Source: Thermorudis peleae (GTDB taxonomy: Bacteria > Chloroflexota > Chloroflexia > Thermomicrobiales > Thermomicrobiaceae). Taken from it: a stretch of DNA of 64,000 nucleotides. The position numbers and the translations under genes are program-made. Of this stretch, positions 8,823 through 16,288 are shown piece by piece. Location of the stretch: positions 620,001 through 684,000 of the forward strand of contig NZ_JQMP01000004.1 in the NCBI RefSeq assembly GCF_000744775.1. The letters are read 5' to 3'. Positions within the stretch are counted from its first letter, which is position 1; each line of letters starts with the position of its first letter. Under the pieces are notes generated by a model. That model saw nothing but the letters and a program-made list of their open reading frames with translations, ran no database searches and was not told where the DNA came from.

Positions 8823-9649
8823 CGTACGCCCATCAACTGACCAGGTTTGTCGGCATCGATTTCAGCGGCGCTCGTGACGCGGGACGACACTGTTGGATCT
8901 GCATCGCCGAGGCAACAGGAGCTTCTCTCCACGTGCAAGCATGCTGGCCTGCCTCAGCTCTGCCCGATAGCAGCATCGCTCGCGAGCAGGCACTCACGGC
9001 ATTGGCACGCTGGATTGCTCGCCAAGGGCCTTGCCTGATTGGTTGCGATTTCCCTTTCAGCCTGCCACGAGCGGCTCTGAACATGCTTGATTATGTCGAA
9101 TTCTGCCGCACATTTTCCGGCCGATTCACAACACCGGCAATGCTGCGCGCTGCCTGCACAGCGAATGGGCGAGAATTACGTCGCGTTACTGACCAGCTCG
9201 CACGCGCTCCCTTTGCCCCGGGTAACCTGCGACTGTACCGGCAGACGTATTACGGTATTCGGCTGATCCTTGCGCCACTTGTCCTGAGTGGTGCAGCATG
9301 TGTTTTGCCCTTTCAGCCACGGCATCCAGGCAAGCCTTGGCTCATCGAGGTGTGCCCAGCAATCACGCTTCGCCAACTCGGCATTCGTGCGCGAGGATAC
9401 AAGGGAACTGGAGGAGACGCTCAAGAACAACGCGCAAGGATCCAGGCCGAGCTCACTGCGTATGGGATACGCATTCCACAATCCGTTGCCGATAAGATGC
9501 TTGCTGACCGACATGGCGACGCGCTTGACAGCGTGGTTGCCGCAATCACGGCATGGTGCGTCCGTGACCATCTCACGCCGCCTGACGCTGCTGTCGCAGC
9601 AGAAGGCTGGATCTACACTCCACCCACTATTTCGCAGCGCAGCAACTGA
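8819..9649 (+). CDS. DUF429 predicted RNase H-like nuclease
   Basis: The 276-residue protein carries the marks of DUF429, a family predicted to adopt an RNase H-like fold with acidic active-site residues: VGIDFSGA near residue 12, IGCDFPFSLP near residue 78, WLIEVCPA near residue 180 and GDALDSVVAAI near residue 240. The repeated Asp/Glu at strand ends fits two-metal nucleases, but no biochemical role is established. The start ATG overlaps the previous stop by 4 bases, so this gene forms a two-gene operon with the unknown protein upstream. The 3' end faces the GT4 gene across a 71-base gap with no obvious terminator. Confidence 0.82.
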   Translation: MTYAHQLTRFVGIDFSGARDAGRHCWICIAEATGASLHVQACWPASALPDSSIAREQALTALARWIARQGPCLIGCDFPFSLPRAALNMLDYVEFCRTFSGRFTTPAMLRAACTANGRELRRVTDQLARAPFAPGNLRLYRQTYYGIRLILAPLVLSGAACVLPFQPRHPGKPWLIEVCPAITLRQLGIRARGYKGTGGDAQEQRARIQAELTAYGIRIPQSVADKMLADRHGDALDSVVAAITAWCVRDHLTPPDAAVAAEGWIYTPPTISQRSN

Positions 9650-9720
9650 GCGTAGCTTCCCTCATCCAATTACCGTGTCACGTTTTGCACTCTCCGGGCG
9701 ACCATGACGGACGGAAGAGT

Positions 9721-10932
9721 TTAGTTCGAGCGAGTCGTTGACTGTGCTACGGCATGAGCGAGTAGATCGCGATATTGTGCGCCGATTCTTGCCCAGTCAT
9801 AGCGCTCCACCACAAGCTGCCGGGCAGCAGCGACGAGTTGCGAGCGTAACGAGGCATCACGAATCAGGCGGACAATTGCGTCAGCAAACGCTTCAGGCGT
9901 ATCAGCAAGCAGCAGGTGCTGACCGTCGCGCACGTCCAAGCCAGCAGCGCCAATCGACGTCGAAACAACCGGGCGACCAAGCGCAAAGGCCTCCAAGATT
10001 TTCAGCCGAGTGCCACCCCCACTCCGCAGCGGCACGACAACGACGCCAGCACGGGCAATCCAGGGCGTTACCTCGGGCACCCGGCCGGTTAGCCGCACAC
10101 TCGCTGCTCGCGCAAGCGCTTGGAGTGCAGGCGGCGGATCAGAACCGACCAGTGTTACTTCAACGCTTGGGATGGCTGCTCGCACGCGTGGCAGCACCTG
10201 TTGAAGCAACCAGGTTACCCCTTCAACATTTGGCCAGTACCGCAGCGTCCCAACGAAAACAAGCCGTTCCGGCTTGCCGAGTGACAGTGGGATAAAGGGT
10301 AAGGCTGTAAGATCAACTCCGTTGGGAATCACGCTTACTGGTGTTGCAACGCTTGCGCGGATCGTCGCAGCATCCGCCTCTGATGTTGCAAGGCAATGCG
10401 TCGCTTGGCGCCAGGCGGCTCGCTCCTCGCGGGCGAGTTTACGCCATTCCAGCATGTTAAACAGCTGGCGCAAAAGCGGCGCCTGCCGAGCGATCTGGCG
10501 CAACAGGTCATGCTCAATGTTGTGCGCATCAAGGATGCGGGGAATGGTGGTTGGCGTGCGAAGCAGTCCGAGCGGAGCAAATTCGCATTGCATAACGTCG
10601 AACGATTCCCTAGCAAGGAGGCTATCCAGTGCGCTCTGGAGCGCTGGGGGAGCCATCAGCCGTCGTTGTGTTGAGTGTAATGAGACGAGGGAACGCAGCT
10701 GAGCGCGGCGGCGCGCCGCATTCGGAGGCTGGCGCGCCGTCCACGCGACTGGCACGGCGATCAGCCGACCAAGCATGCGCTCAGCTTCGGAAACATCGTC
10801 GCCTGGCCCAACGAGGCTGAGGACAGTGACATGATGATCCTGACGCACTTGCTGGATCAGGCCGAAAATACGCTGTGCGCCCCCATTGTCTGGTGGCACC
10901 GGGAGCAGCGGTGTCACGAAGAGGACTCGCAT
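9721..10932 (-). CDS. GT4-family glycosyltransferase
   Basis: This 403-residue GT-B fold enzyme transfers a sugar from a nucleotide-sugar donor to an unknown acceptor. The N-terminal domain starts RVLFVTPLLPVPPDNGG, the glycine-rich acceptor-side loop. The C-terminal Rossmann domain has LVFVGTLRYWPNVEG (donor domain start), VRLTGRVPEV and the donor-binding segment GGGTRLKILEAFALGRPVVST, with the E-x7-E pattern partly kept. The product is probably a cell-surface glycan or glycolipid. The gene starts 17 bases after the M28 peptidase stop, so the two are probably co-transcribed, although no functional link is evident. Confidence 0.9.
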   Translation of the reverse strand: MRVLFVTPLLPVPPDNGGAQRIFGLIQQVRQDHHVTVLSLVGPGDDVSEAERMLGRLIAVPVAWTARQPPNAARRRAQLRSLVSLHSTQRRLMAPPALQSALDSLLARESFDVMQCEFAPLGLLRTPTTIPRILDAHNIEHDLLRQIARQAPLLRQLFNMLEWRKLAREERAAWRQATHCLATSEADAATIRASVATPVSVIPNGVDLTALPFIPLSLGKPERLVFVGTLRYWPNVEGVTWLLQQVLPRVRAAIPSVEVTLVGSDPPPALQALARAASVRLTGRVPEVTPWIARAGVVVVPLRSGGGTRLKILEAFALGRPVVSTSIGAAGLDVRDGQHLLLADTPEAFADAIVRLIRDASLRSQLVAAARQLVVERYDWARIGAQYRDLLAHAVAQSTTRSN

Positions 10933-10949
10933 TGACAGAGGGCCCTTGC

Positions 10950-12383
10950 CTACACTGCGCCTGGCGCAAGATCAGCTCGGTTTGCCCGCCCCCAATGATG
11001 AGACAAAGCATCCCCAAGACCAGATGTCTCAAGCAAGGTACGAATCGCCTCAGGAGAACGGCGTCCCCCCGGCACGTGCTCCGTCGTGGCCAACCAGAGC
11101 GCAAGCTGGACAGTAACAGCCGCACTCGAGCGCAAGCCAGTCAGTGTCACTTTATCGACAGTATCTGCTTCGGTATGTCCCCAGCCACGCCCAATCATGC
11201 CCCGTGTTGCATCACGGCTCTGGAGTGTTGCAACCGGATAACCTGCCAGGAAAAAGGGGAAATGATCAGAATGCGCTGAGATCGCATCGCGAACCGCAAA
11301 GGCTCCGTGCCAGTGATGAGCTAGTCCTGTAAAGGCCCGAGCCACCTCTTCATCACCAGCAACAGTCAGCAACTCAGATCCGCCCTGGCCACGACCAGCG
11401 CCATCGAGATTGAGCATAAAGACAAGCCGGGGGCCATCGGCCGTTTGGTAGCTTTCGGCATGTCGCCACGAACCGAGTAAGCCCAATTCTTCACAGGCAA
11501 AGCAGACGAAGCGCAGCGTGCGTGGCAGCCGACCAGCGAAGGGAGCAAGTGCGCGTGCAGTGGCAAGCAACACAGCGGTACCAGCAGCGTTATCGAGCGC
11601 GCCTTGCGCGATGTCATGGCCGTCGTAGTGGGCACCGAGCAGAATGATCTCATTGGCACGTTCAGCGCCTGGCAACTCCGCAACAATGTTATGCGCGAGC
11701 GAGCGAAACACGCGGTTGCGTGTGCGGATGCGTCCGCGGAGGGGGCCACGAACGGCAAGGCGGCGGAGCGCCTCACCAGCCTCGTAGGTGAGGCCAAGGC
11801 CGGGAATCGGTGCGGTGTGGTCAAGCGGGGTCGGGCCACCAGGATTTCGGGCGTAGAGTGCGCCAGTGATATGGAGCTGGCCGGGATTACGATTCGTGAA
11901 GAGGCAGGCAACTGCCCCAGCTTCAACAGCACGGCGGTACTTGTCCGTTCGGTGGCTTGACGTCTGTCCCAGGATGTCGCGTTCGGCATCGACAAGCACC
12001 ATTGCGCCACGAGCTGCTTGCCCAAGCCGTGCAAAGTCATCGGCTTCACCGGCGCCTGCATCAACAATCGGCGCTTCGATGTCAGCGACACCAGTATACG
12101 GCAAGGCGATGGCGCTGAAACTGCGTTCGACCGGCGCTGCAAGGGCGAAGAAACACTCACCGCGCTCCCAGCTATAGACTGGGAACGTTTCACGCCAGAC
12201 ACGTAGTCCAAGACGCCGGAACGCCTCCTCGAGATACGCTGCTGCCGCGTGTTCACTTGCACTGCCACCAAAGCGGTGACCAAACTCATCGCAGAGTGTC
12301 CAAAGCGTTCGATAGGCTTCGTCGCTCGTCCAGACCTCTCCGAGAGCCTCGCGCATGACTTGTTGCCAGTGGTGCTCGCTCAT
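10950..12383 (-). CDS. M28-family zinc aminopeptidase with PA domain
   Basis: The 477-residue protein is a di-zinc exopeptidase of family M28. A protease-associated-like insert (about residues 100-200) precedes and interrupts the catalytic core. Metal and catalytic residues are visible: H and D in LGAHYDGHD, D in GALDNAAGTA, the Glu pair in FACEELGLLGS, D in MLNLDGAG and H in GWGHTEADTVD. There is no signal peptide, so it probably acts inside the cell on peptides. GGAGG lies 7 bases before the ATG. It is the first gene of a two-gene minus-strand unit with the GT4 gene and is divergent from the APH-like gene. Confidence 0.92.
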   Translation of the reverse strand: MSEHHWQQVMREALGEVWTSDEAYRTLWTLCDEFGHRFGGSASEHAAAAYLEEAFRRLGLRVWRETFPVYSWERGECFFALAAPVERSFSAIALPYTGVADIEAPIVDAGAGEADDFARLGQAARGAMVLVDAERDILGQTSSHRTDKYRRAVEAGAVACLFTNRNPGQLHITGALYARNPGGPTPLDHTAPIPGLGLTYEAGEALRRLAVRGPLRGRIRTRNRVFRSLAHNIVAELPGAERANEIILLGAHYDGHDIAQGALDNAAGTAVLLATARALAPFAGRLPRTLRFVCFACEELGLLGSWRHAESYQTADGPRLVFMLNLDGAGRGQGGSELLTVAGDEEVARAFTGLAHHWHGAFAVRDAISAHSDHFPFFLAGYPVATLQSRDATRGMIGRGWGHTEADTVDKVTLTGLRSSAAVTVQLALWLATTEHVPGGRRSPEAIRTLLETSGLGDALSHHWGRANRADLAPGAV

Positions 12384-12481
12384 CTGCTAACCTCCGCGCA
12401 CACCTGCTCAGTGCGGAAAGTGTAACAGGGGATGTGGGCACTTCTGGTATGGTTAGCGGAAGAGATATGAGGAGCCGGAGC

Positions 12482-13399
12482 ATGGTCGATTGGGCGCAAT
12501 GGCGCCGGTTGCTTGAGCAGACGAATGACGGCGCGACACAGTTGCTGAGCGTGCAGGCAACAGATCGTCCTGGACTCGGACAAGAGTGGCATATCGACGT
12601 CGCCTGGCCAGCGACAGCACCACCACGCTGGACGCGATTCGTTGGGCGGTCGTTATCACCCCACACCCGGACGATGCTGCCGGCACTCGAGCAGTTCTTC
12701 CACACGACCGGTATCCCAATCGCCACCCTCCATGCGCTTGACATTGAATCTGGCCTTGCACTCTTTGCCGCCCCTGAATACCCTGGCCTCCTTGAGATCT
12801 TGACGCAACTCAAGCATCCCTGGGAGCGTAGCGCGCTCGCGTTGACCGTTGCCCGCGCACTTGCCCATCTCCACGCGTTGCCCCTGCCACAGGCCGAAGC
12901 TGATGAAGGCACGTCATACGAGACTCTTGTTGGCACGGGAATCGCATCACTCATCGAGCGAGCACGCACGAGCCATGCCGAGGACGCGCTACTCCGCCGG
13001 GCAGCTGACTGGCTCGAAGCACATATGCCGCCGACTGGTCAGCTTGCGCTCTGCCTCGGCGACCTTACGCCGAACGACATTCGTCTTGCTGACATCGACG
13101 AACTGCACACATTCTATGGCTGGGAACGCGCAATGATTTTTGACCCGACCTGGGACGTTGCCAGCCTCCTTGTCGGGACAGCACACGCACCACTTGGTGA
13201 TGCTGAACTGATCCAGTTCGCCAATATCTTCCTCGCAGCGTACGCTGAACATGCTCCCAACATGCCCAATGCCCTGGGCACGTTCGTGACCGCGCGACTG
13301 ATGAGCCTGCTACTGGGCCGCCCTGATGTCTCAGTCCAGCAGCAGACGCTGTGGCGTGAGCAGCTTGCGCACGCGCTACGTGATCACTTTAGAACCTAG
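12482..13399 (+). CDS. APH-fold phosphotransferase-like protein, catalytic residues altered
   Basis: The 305-residue protein has the layout of the aminoglycoside/choline kinase (APH) superfamily. A degenerate N-lobe is followed by a helical C-lobe with ARALAHLHALPLP (the helix before the catalytic loop), a catalytic-loop counterpart CLGDLTPND near residue 192 and a later YGWERAMIFDPTWDVASLL segment. The usual HGDLxPGN reads LGDLTPND: the catalytic Asp is kept, but His becomes Leu and the metal-binding Asn position is Asp. The usual IDWE becomes YGWE, so the second metal-binding Asp is Gly. This suggests a pseudokinase or an enzyme with unusual chemistry. The ATG 12482 has GAGGAG 7 bases upstream. 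Confidence 0.7.
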   Translation: MVDWAQWRRLLEQTNDGATQLLSVQATDRPGLGQEWHIDVAWPATAPPRWTRFVGRSLSPHTRTMLPALEQFFHTTGIPIATLHALDIESGLALFAAPEYPGLLEILTQLKHPWERSALALTVARALAHLHALPLPQAEADEGTSYETLVGTGIASLIERARTSHAEDALLRRAADWLEAHMPPTGQLALCLGDLTPNDIRLADIDELHTFYGWERAMIFDPTWDVASLLVGTAHAPLGDAELIQFANIFLAAYAEHAPNMPNALGTFVTARLMSLLLGRPDVSVQQQTLWREQLAHALRDHFRT

Positions 13400-13403
13400 C
13401 GCA

Positions 13404-14432
13404 CTAGTCGGCGACGGCAACTGCCTCCTGTAAGGCGGCCTGCAACGCGCGCGCTCGGCGAACGATCGTCGCTAGCGTCTCGGGTGTAATCGTCTGGCGG
13501 CCGTCAACAAGGGCATGCTCGGGATCAGGTTGTGCCTCGATGATCAAGCCATGAGCGCCAGCCGCAAGCGCCGCCAGAGCCATCGGCTCCACGAGTTCGC
13601 GACGGCCGGTTCCATGACTTGGATCGACGATGACCGGAAGATGACTGAGCTGGCGCACAAGCGGGACGGCATTGAGATCGAGCATGAAGCGTGTAGCTGG
13701 ATCAAAGCCACGCACGCCGCGCTCACACAGGACGACCTGGTCGTTTCCACCGGCAAGCAGATACTCTGCGGAGAGGAGCCATTCCTCAACCGTTGCAGCA
13801 AAGCCGCGCTTGAGCAGGACGGGCTTGCCCGTCTTCGCAACTTTCTTGAGGAGCGCAAAGTTCATCATATTGCGGGCGCCGATCTGTAGCATATCGGCAT
13901 AAGCAGCGACCAGTTCGACATGTTCGGTATCGAGGACTTCGGTGACGATCGGCAAGCCTGTCACCTCGCGTGCCTCAGCGAGGAGGCGAAGGCCTTCTTC
14001 TCCAAGCCCCTGGAAGCTATAGGGAGAGGTGCGCGGCTTAAATGCGCCGCCACGCAAGAGGTGGGCACCAGCAGCACGAACCGCCTCAGCTGCACGGAGA
14101 AGCTGCTCACGGCTCTCCACCGTGCATGGGCCAGCAATAATGACAGGCTCTGGACCGCCAAAGATGACATCGCCCACGCGAACCGTTGAGCCAGAAGGCC
14201 GAGCGTCCCGCGCGGCCAGACGATAGGGGCGATCGACCTGCACCACAGCCTCGACCGCTGGAAGCCGATGAAGTTGCTCAGGCAGGTCAGGCGCAATTGG
14301 TCGTCCATTTACCCCAATGACCGACGGTCCACCACGATGGAGCTGGAGGACGTCGTATCCAGCATCTTGCAACGTCCTCACCACCTCCTGCACTGCGTGC
14401 CTATCCGCTTGGGGACGCATCCGGACTAACAT
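13404..14432 (-). CDS. aroF: 3-deoxy-7-phosphoheptulonate synthase (type I-beta)
   Basis: This enzyme condenses phosphoenolpyruvate with erythrose 4-phosphate, the first committed step to chorismate and the aromatic amino acids. The 342-residue protein has an N-terminal ferredoxin-like regulatory domain (residues 1-70) as in the Thermotoga enzyme. A KDO8P-like TIM barrel follows, with IIAGPCTVES, LRGGAFKPRTSPYSFQG, the ARNMMNF segment, LLKRG, the metal-binding IVDPSHGTG and a DGRQTI segment near the end. The start at 14432 is supported by GGAGAGGAG just upstream; an ORF extension to 14492 would run through the attenuator hairpin. Expression is probably controlled by the aromatic leader peptide and terminator at 14483-14643. 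Confidence 0.94.
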   Translation of the reverse strand: MLVRMRPQADRHAVQEVVRTLQDAGYDVLQLHRGGPSVIGVNGRPIAPDLPEQLHRLPAVEAVVQVDRPYRLAARDARPSGSTVRVGDVIFGGPEPVIIAGPCTVESREQLLRAAEAVRAAGAHLLRGGAFKPRTSPYSFQGLGEEGLRLLAEAREVTGLPIVTEVLDTEHVELVAAYADMLQIGARNMMNFALLKKVAKTGKPVLLKRGFAATVEEWLLSAEYLLAGGNDQVVLCERGVRGFDPATRFMLDLNAVPLVRQLSHLPVIVDPSHGTGRRELVEPMALAALAAGAHGLIIEAQPDPEHALVDGRQTITPETLATIVRRARALQAALQEAVAVAD

Positions 14433-14482
14433 TGCCCGCTCCTCTCCGTCTTTGCTGCGCTCCTCAACCCGCACAACGTTCC

Positions 14483-14520
14483 ATAAAAACAAGCGAGCAG
14501 AGGTCGTCGCCTCTGCTCGC
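14483..14520 (-). terminator. attenuator (intrinsic terminator) in the aroF leader
   Basis: On the minus strand an 11-bp perfect stem (arms 14510-14520 and 14493-14503, 6-base loop) is followed at once by TTGTTTTTAT (14483-14492), a textbook Rho-independent terminator. It lies 50 bases before the aroF start and downstream of the aromatic leader ORF. A 15-bp alternative pairing (14577-14591 with 14518-14532) takes three bases from the foot of the terminator stem and so could act as an antiterminator. Confidence 0.88.
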
Positions 14521-14550
14521 CGGCGTTGCTGGTTTATGTGGGCTACGGGC

Positions 14551-14643
14551 TTACGGGCTCAGCACCTTTCGCCCCACCAGCAACGCCGGCGGGGTAAAGT
14601 AGTAACCAAACCAGAACTGGTGCTGAAGCCGTAAGGCGTCCAT
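14551..14643 (-). CDS. aromatic-rich leader peptide of aroF
   Basis: This 30-residue ORF reads MDALRLQHQ-FWFGYYF-TPPALLVGRKVLSP. Six of the seven residues 10-16 are aromatic (Phe, Trp, Phe, Tyr, Tyr, Phe), so a ribosome would stall there when any aromatic aminoacyl-tRNA is short. GAGGGAG lies 5 bases before the ATG and a promoter lies about 20 bases upstream. The ORF overlaps competing RNA stems: 8 bp between 14619-14626 and 14559-14566, and 15 bp between 14577-14591 and 14518-14532. This matches the logic of the enterobacterial trp and pheA leaders, here sensing all three end products of the pathway that aroF opens. The stall and stem switch are inferred. Confidence 0.82.
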   Translation of the reverse strand: MDALRLQHQFWFGYYFTPPALLVGRKVLSP

Positions 14644-14661
14644 CCGTCTCCCTCACCTCAC

Positions 14662-14690
14662 AGCGTACATGCGTCTCCTGCTTCTGTCAA
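14662..14690 (-). promoter_or_regulatory. promoter of the aroF leader transcript
   Basis: On the minus strand TTGACA (14685-14690) and TACGCT (14662-14667) are spaced by 17 bases. Transcription would start near 14655, giving a short 5' end just long enough to hold the ribosome binding site of the leader peptide. Confidence 0.65.
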
Positions 14691-14877
14691 GACCTTTGCC
14701 CACGTCTTTTGGTCAACAGTCTTCTGCTGTCATTGTCCGAGCCAACCTGTGAGCACAGCAGCGCATTGGTATACTCGAGGCAAGCCGACTTCGCAGGGAT
14801 GTAGTGGGCTTGCGCACTCAAGCACACCATAATGTTCGAAGACAGCGCGGTAATTGCGGTCCGATGGGACGGCTCAC

Positions 14878-15258
14878 GTGAGTCAGGCATGGTGTACCTA
14901 TCGTGAATTCTTGGCTGATCTGATCTCGCCGACTGCGCTTTCGGTGCTTGAGCGGCTTACCCCAGCAATTTGTGACATCTATGGCATCGAGCATCTCCTT
15001 GACGCTGATGTGCCAGCTGACGATCGCCCACGCCTCGCCGAGCGATTCACCGAACGGCTGCAGCGCATTGTCGCGCTTCTCCCGCCCCACATTAGTCCAA
15101 TGCCTAATGAGATTTTCACGGCAATCGAGTTCCTCCTTTACGAAGTCCAGGGCGAACCAATCCGGCTTGGTCTTGCGATTGCTCGTCTTGAGGAACTCGC
15201 TGAGGAGTTCCGCGCAGACCCGCTGCTCTATAGCCTCATTACCGGCCGTGCAAACTAG
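14878..15258 (+). CDS. unknown helical protein
   Basis: The 126-residue, mostly helical protein has no recognised motif. It contains [27 protein letters not shown], an [13 protein letters not shown] segment and a C-terminal [17 protein letters not shown] helix. The start is uncertain: GTG 14878 is taken here, and TTG 14854 is an in-frame alternative; neither has a good ribosome binding site. A separate 24-codon ORF at 14832-14906 overlaps the 5' end in another frame. The stop overlaps RNase Z by 4 bases, tail to tail. That the gene is real is inferred from its uninterrupted frame and protein-like composition. Confidence 0.6.
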   Translation: MSQAWCTYREFLADLISPTALSVLERLTPAICDIYGIEHLLDADVPADDRPRLAERFTERLQRIVALLPPHISPMPNEIFTAIEFLLYEVQGEPIRLGLAIARLEELAEEFRADPLLYSLITGRAN

Positions 15259-16175
15259 CTCGATGCTTCGTCAAGAAAACGCAGGGTGACGGTACGGTGC
15301 GGGACGCCGAGGGCAGTTGCCGCAAACTGCTGCTGCGCAACTGGTAACCAGAACTCTGGATTCTGCAGGGCCGGGCTAAAATGCGTCAGCCACAGTTGCC
15401 TGGCTTGTGCTTGCGCAGCAAGCTGGGCCGCTTCAGTAAAGATCATGTGTCCGCGCTCGACCGCACGCGGCAGATCGGCCGGATTACCATACATTCCTTC
15501 ACAGATAAGTAAATCGACGTCGTGGACAAAAGACGGCAACTCGGGCGTTGGTCGGGTATCAGTCACGAAGGCAACCGAGACGCCACGACGCGGTTCGCCG
15601 AGGACATCGCTGGGATAGACAACGCGCTCGCCAACCTGCACCGGCTGCCCTTGCTGCAATACCCGCCAAAGCGTGACGGGAACCTGGAGTGCTTGAGCAC
15701 GCTCCGGTAAGAAACGAGGGCGCCGTGGATACGTAAACCGGTATGCAAAGCAAGGCACACGATGGTGCACAGGCAACGCCGCGAAGTGCAGTCCATTCGG
15801 CAAGGTTTCTTCATAGCGGCCGTCAAGCTCAACGACCTCGATCGGGAACGGCAACACGGGGACAAGCACGCGGAAATGGGCAAGCAAGGCAGCGATCCCA
15901 CGCGGACCATAGATGCGCACTGGCTCACGCCGGTCTGCGTAGGCGAGGGAAAACAAGATGCCAGGTAAGCCAGCGACGTGATCGGCATGCAAATGGGTTA
16001 AGGCGATCATCCCAAGATCGTGAAAGCTCCAGTTCGTATAGCGCCAGCTGATTTGTGTCCCTTCCCCGCAATCACAGAGGATCACGACACCGTTGCACCG
16101 GACAAGCAAGGATGAAAGCCAACGCCCGGGCAATGGCATCATTCCACCGGTTCCAAGCAGACAGACATCAAGCAT
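15255..16175 (-). CDS. rnz: ribonuclease Z
   Basis: This zinc endonuclease of the metallo-beta-lactamase fold removes 3' trailers from tRNA precursors that lack an encoded CCA; both tRNA genes in this window lack one. The 306-residue protein has the HxHxDH zinc motif THLHADH (H61, H63, D65, H66), further ligands in [17 protein letters not shown] and LWLTHFSP, and the bacterial short-form length. The glycine-rich flexible-arm region is present as a Pro/Arg-rich segment near residues 145-165. It is convergent with the unknown gene at 14878 and divergent from the GGT-like gene, with a hairpin at 16206-16227 between. Confidence 0.92.
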   Translation of the reverse strand: MLDVCLLGTGGMMPLPGRWLSSLLVRCNGVVILCDCGEGTQISWRYTNWSFHDLGMIALTHLHADHVAGLPGILFSLAYADRREPVRIYGPRGIAALLAHFRVLVPVLPFPIEVVELDGRYEETLPNGLHFAALPVHHRVPCFAYRFTYPRRPRFLPERAQALQVPVTLWRVLQQGQPVQVGERVVYPSDVLGEPRRGVSVAFVTDTRPTPELPSFVHDVDLLICEGMYGNPADLPRAVERGHMIFTEAAQLAAQAQARQLWLTHFSPALQNPEFWLPVAQQQFAATALGVPHRTVTLRFLDEASS

Positions 16176-16205
16176 GCATCACCGCTCCGCGCACGTGAGA
16201 AGAGA

Positions 16206-16227
16206 ACCGGGCGCTTGAGCGCCCGGT
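16206..16227. other. GC-rich hairpin in a divergent promoter region
   Basis: ACCGGGCGCT and its exact complement are separated by only two bases, giving an effective 9-bp stem with a TTGA loop. It sits between the starts of rnz (minus) and the GGT-like gene (plus), where a terminator is not expected. It could be a 5' leader structure of one of the transcripts or a protein-binding palindrome. Confidence 0.55.
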
Positions 16228-16288
16228 CGTTGCTATAGATGGTACCATGCCGCTAACGAACAGGCGCGGAGGACGAGAGGGGCACGCA

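Noticed and set aside
11366-12289. 307-codon frame within the M28 gene on the same strand
   Set aside because: The other frame holds all M28 metal ligands; this one is Ser/Arg-rich shadow sequence.
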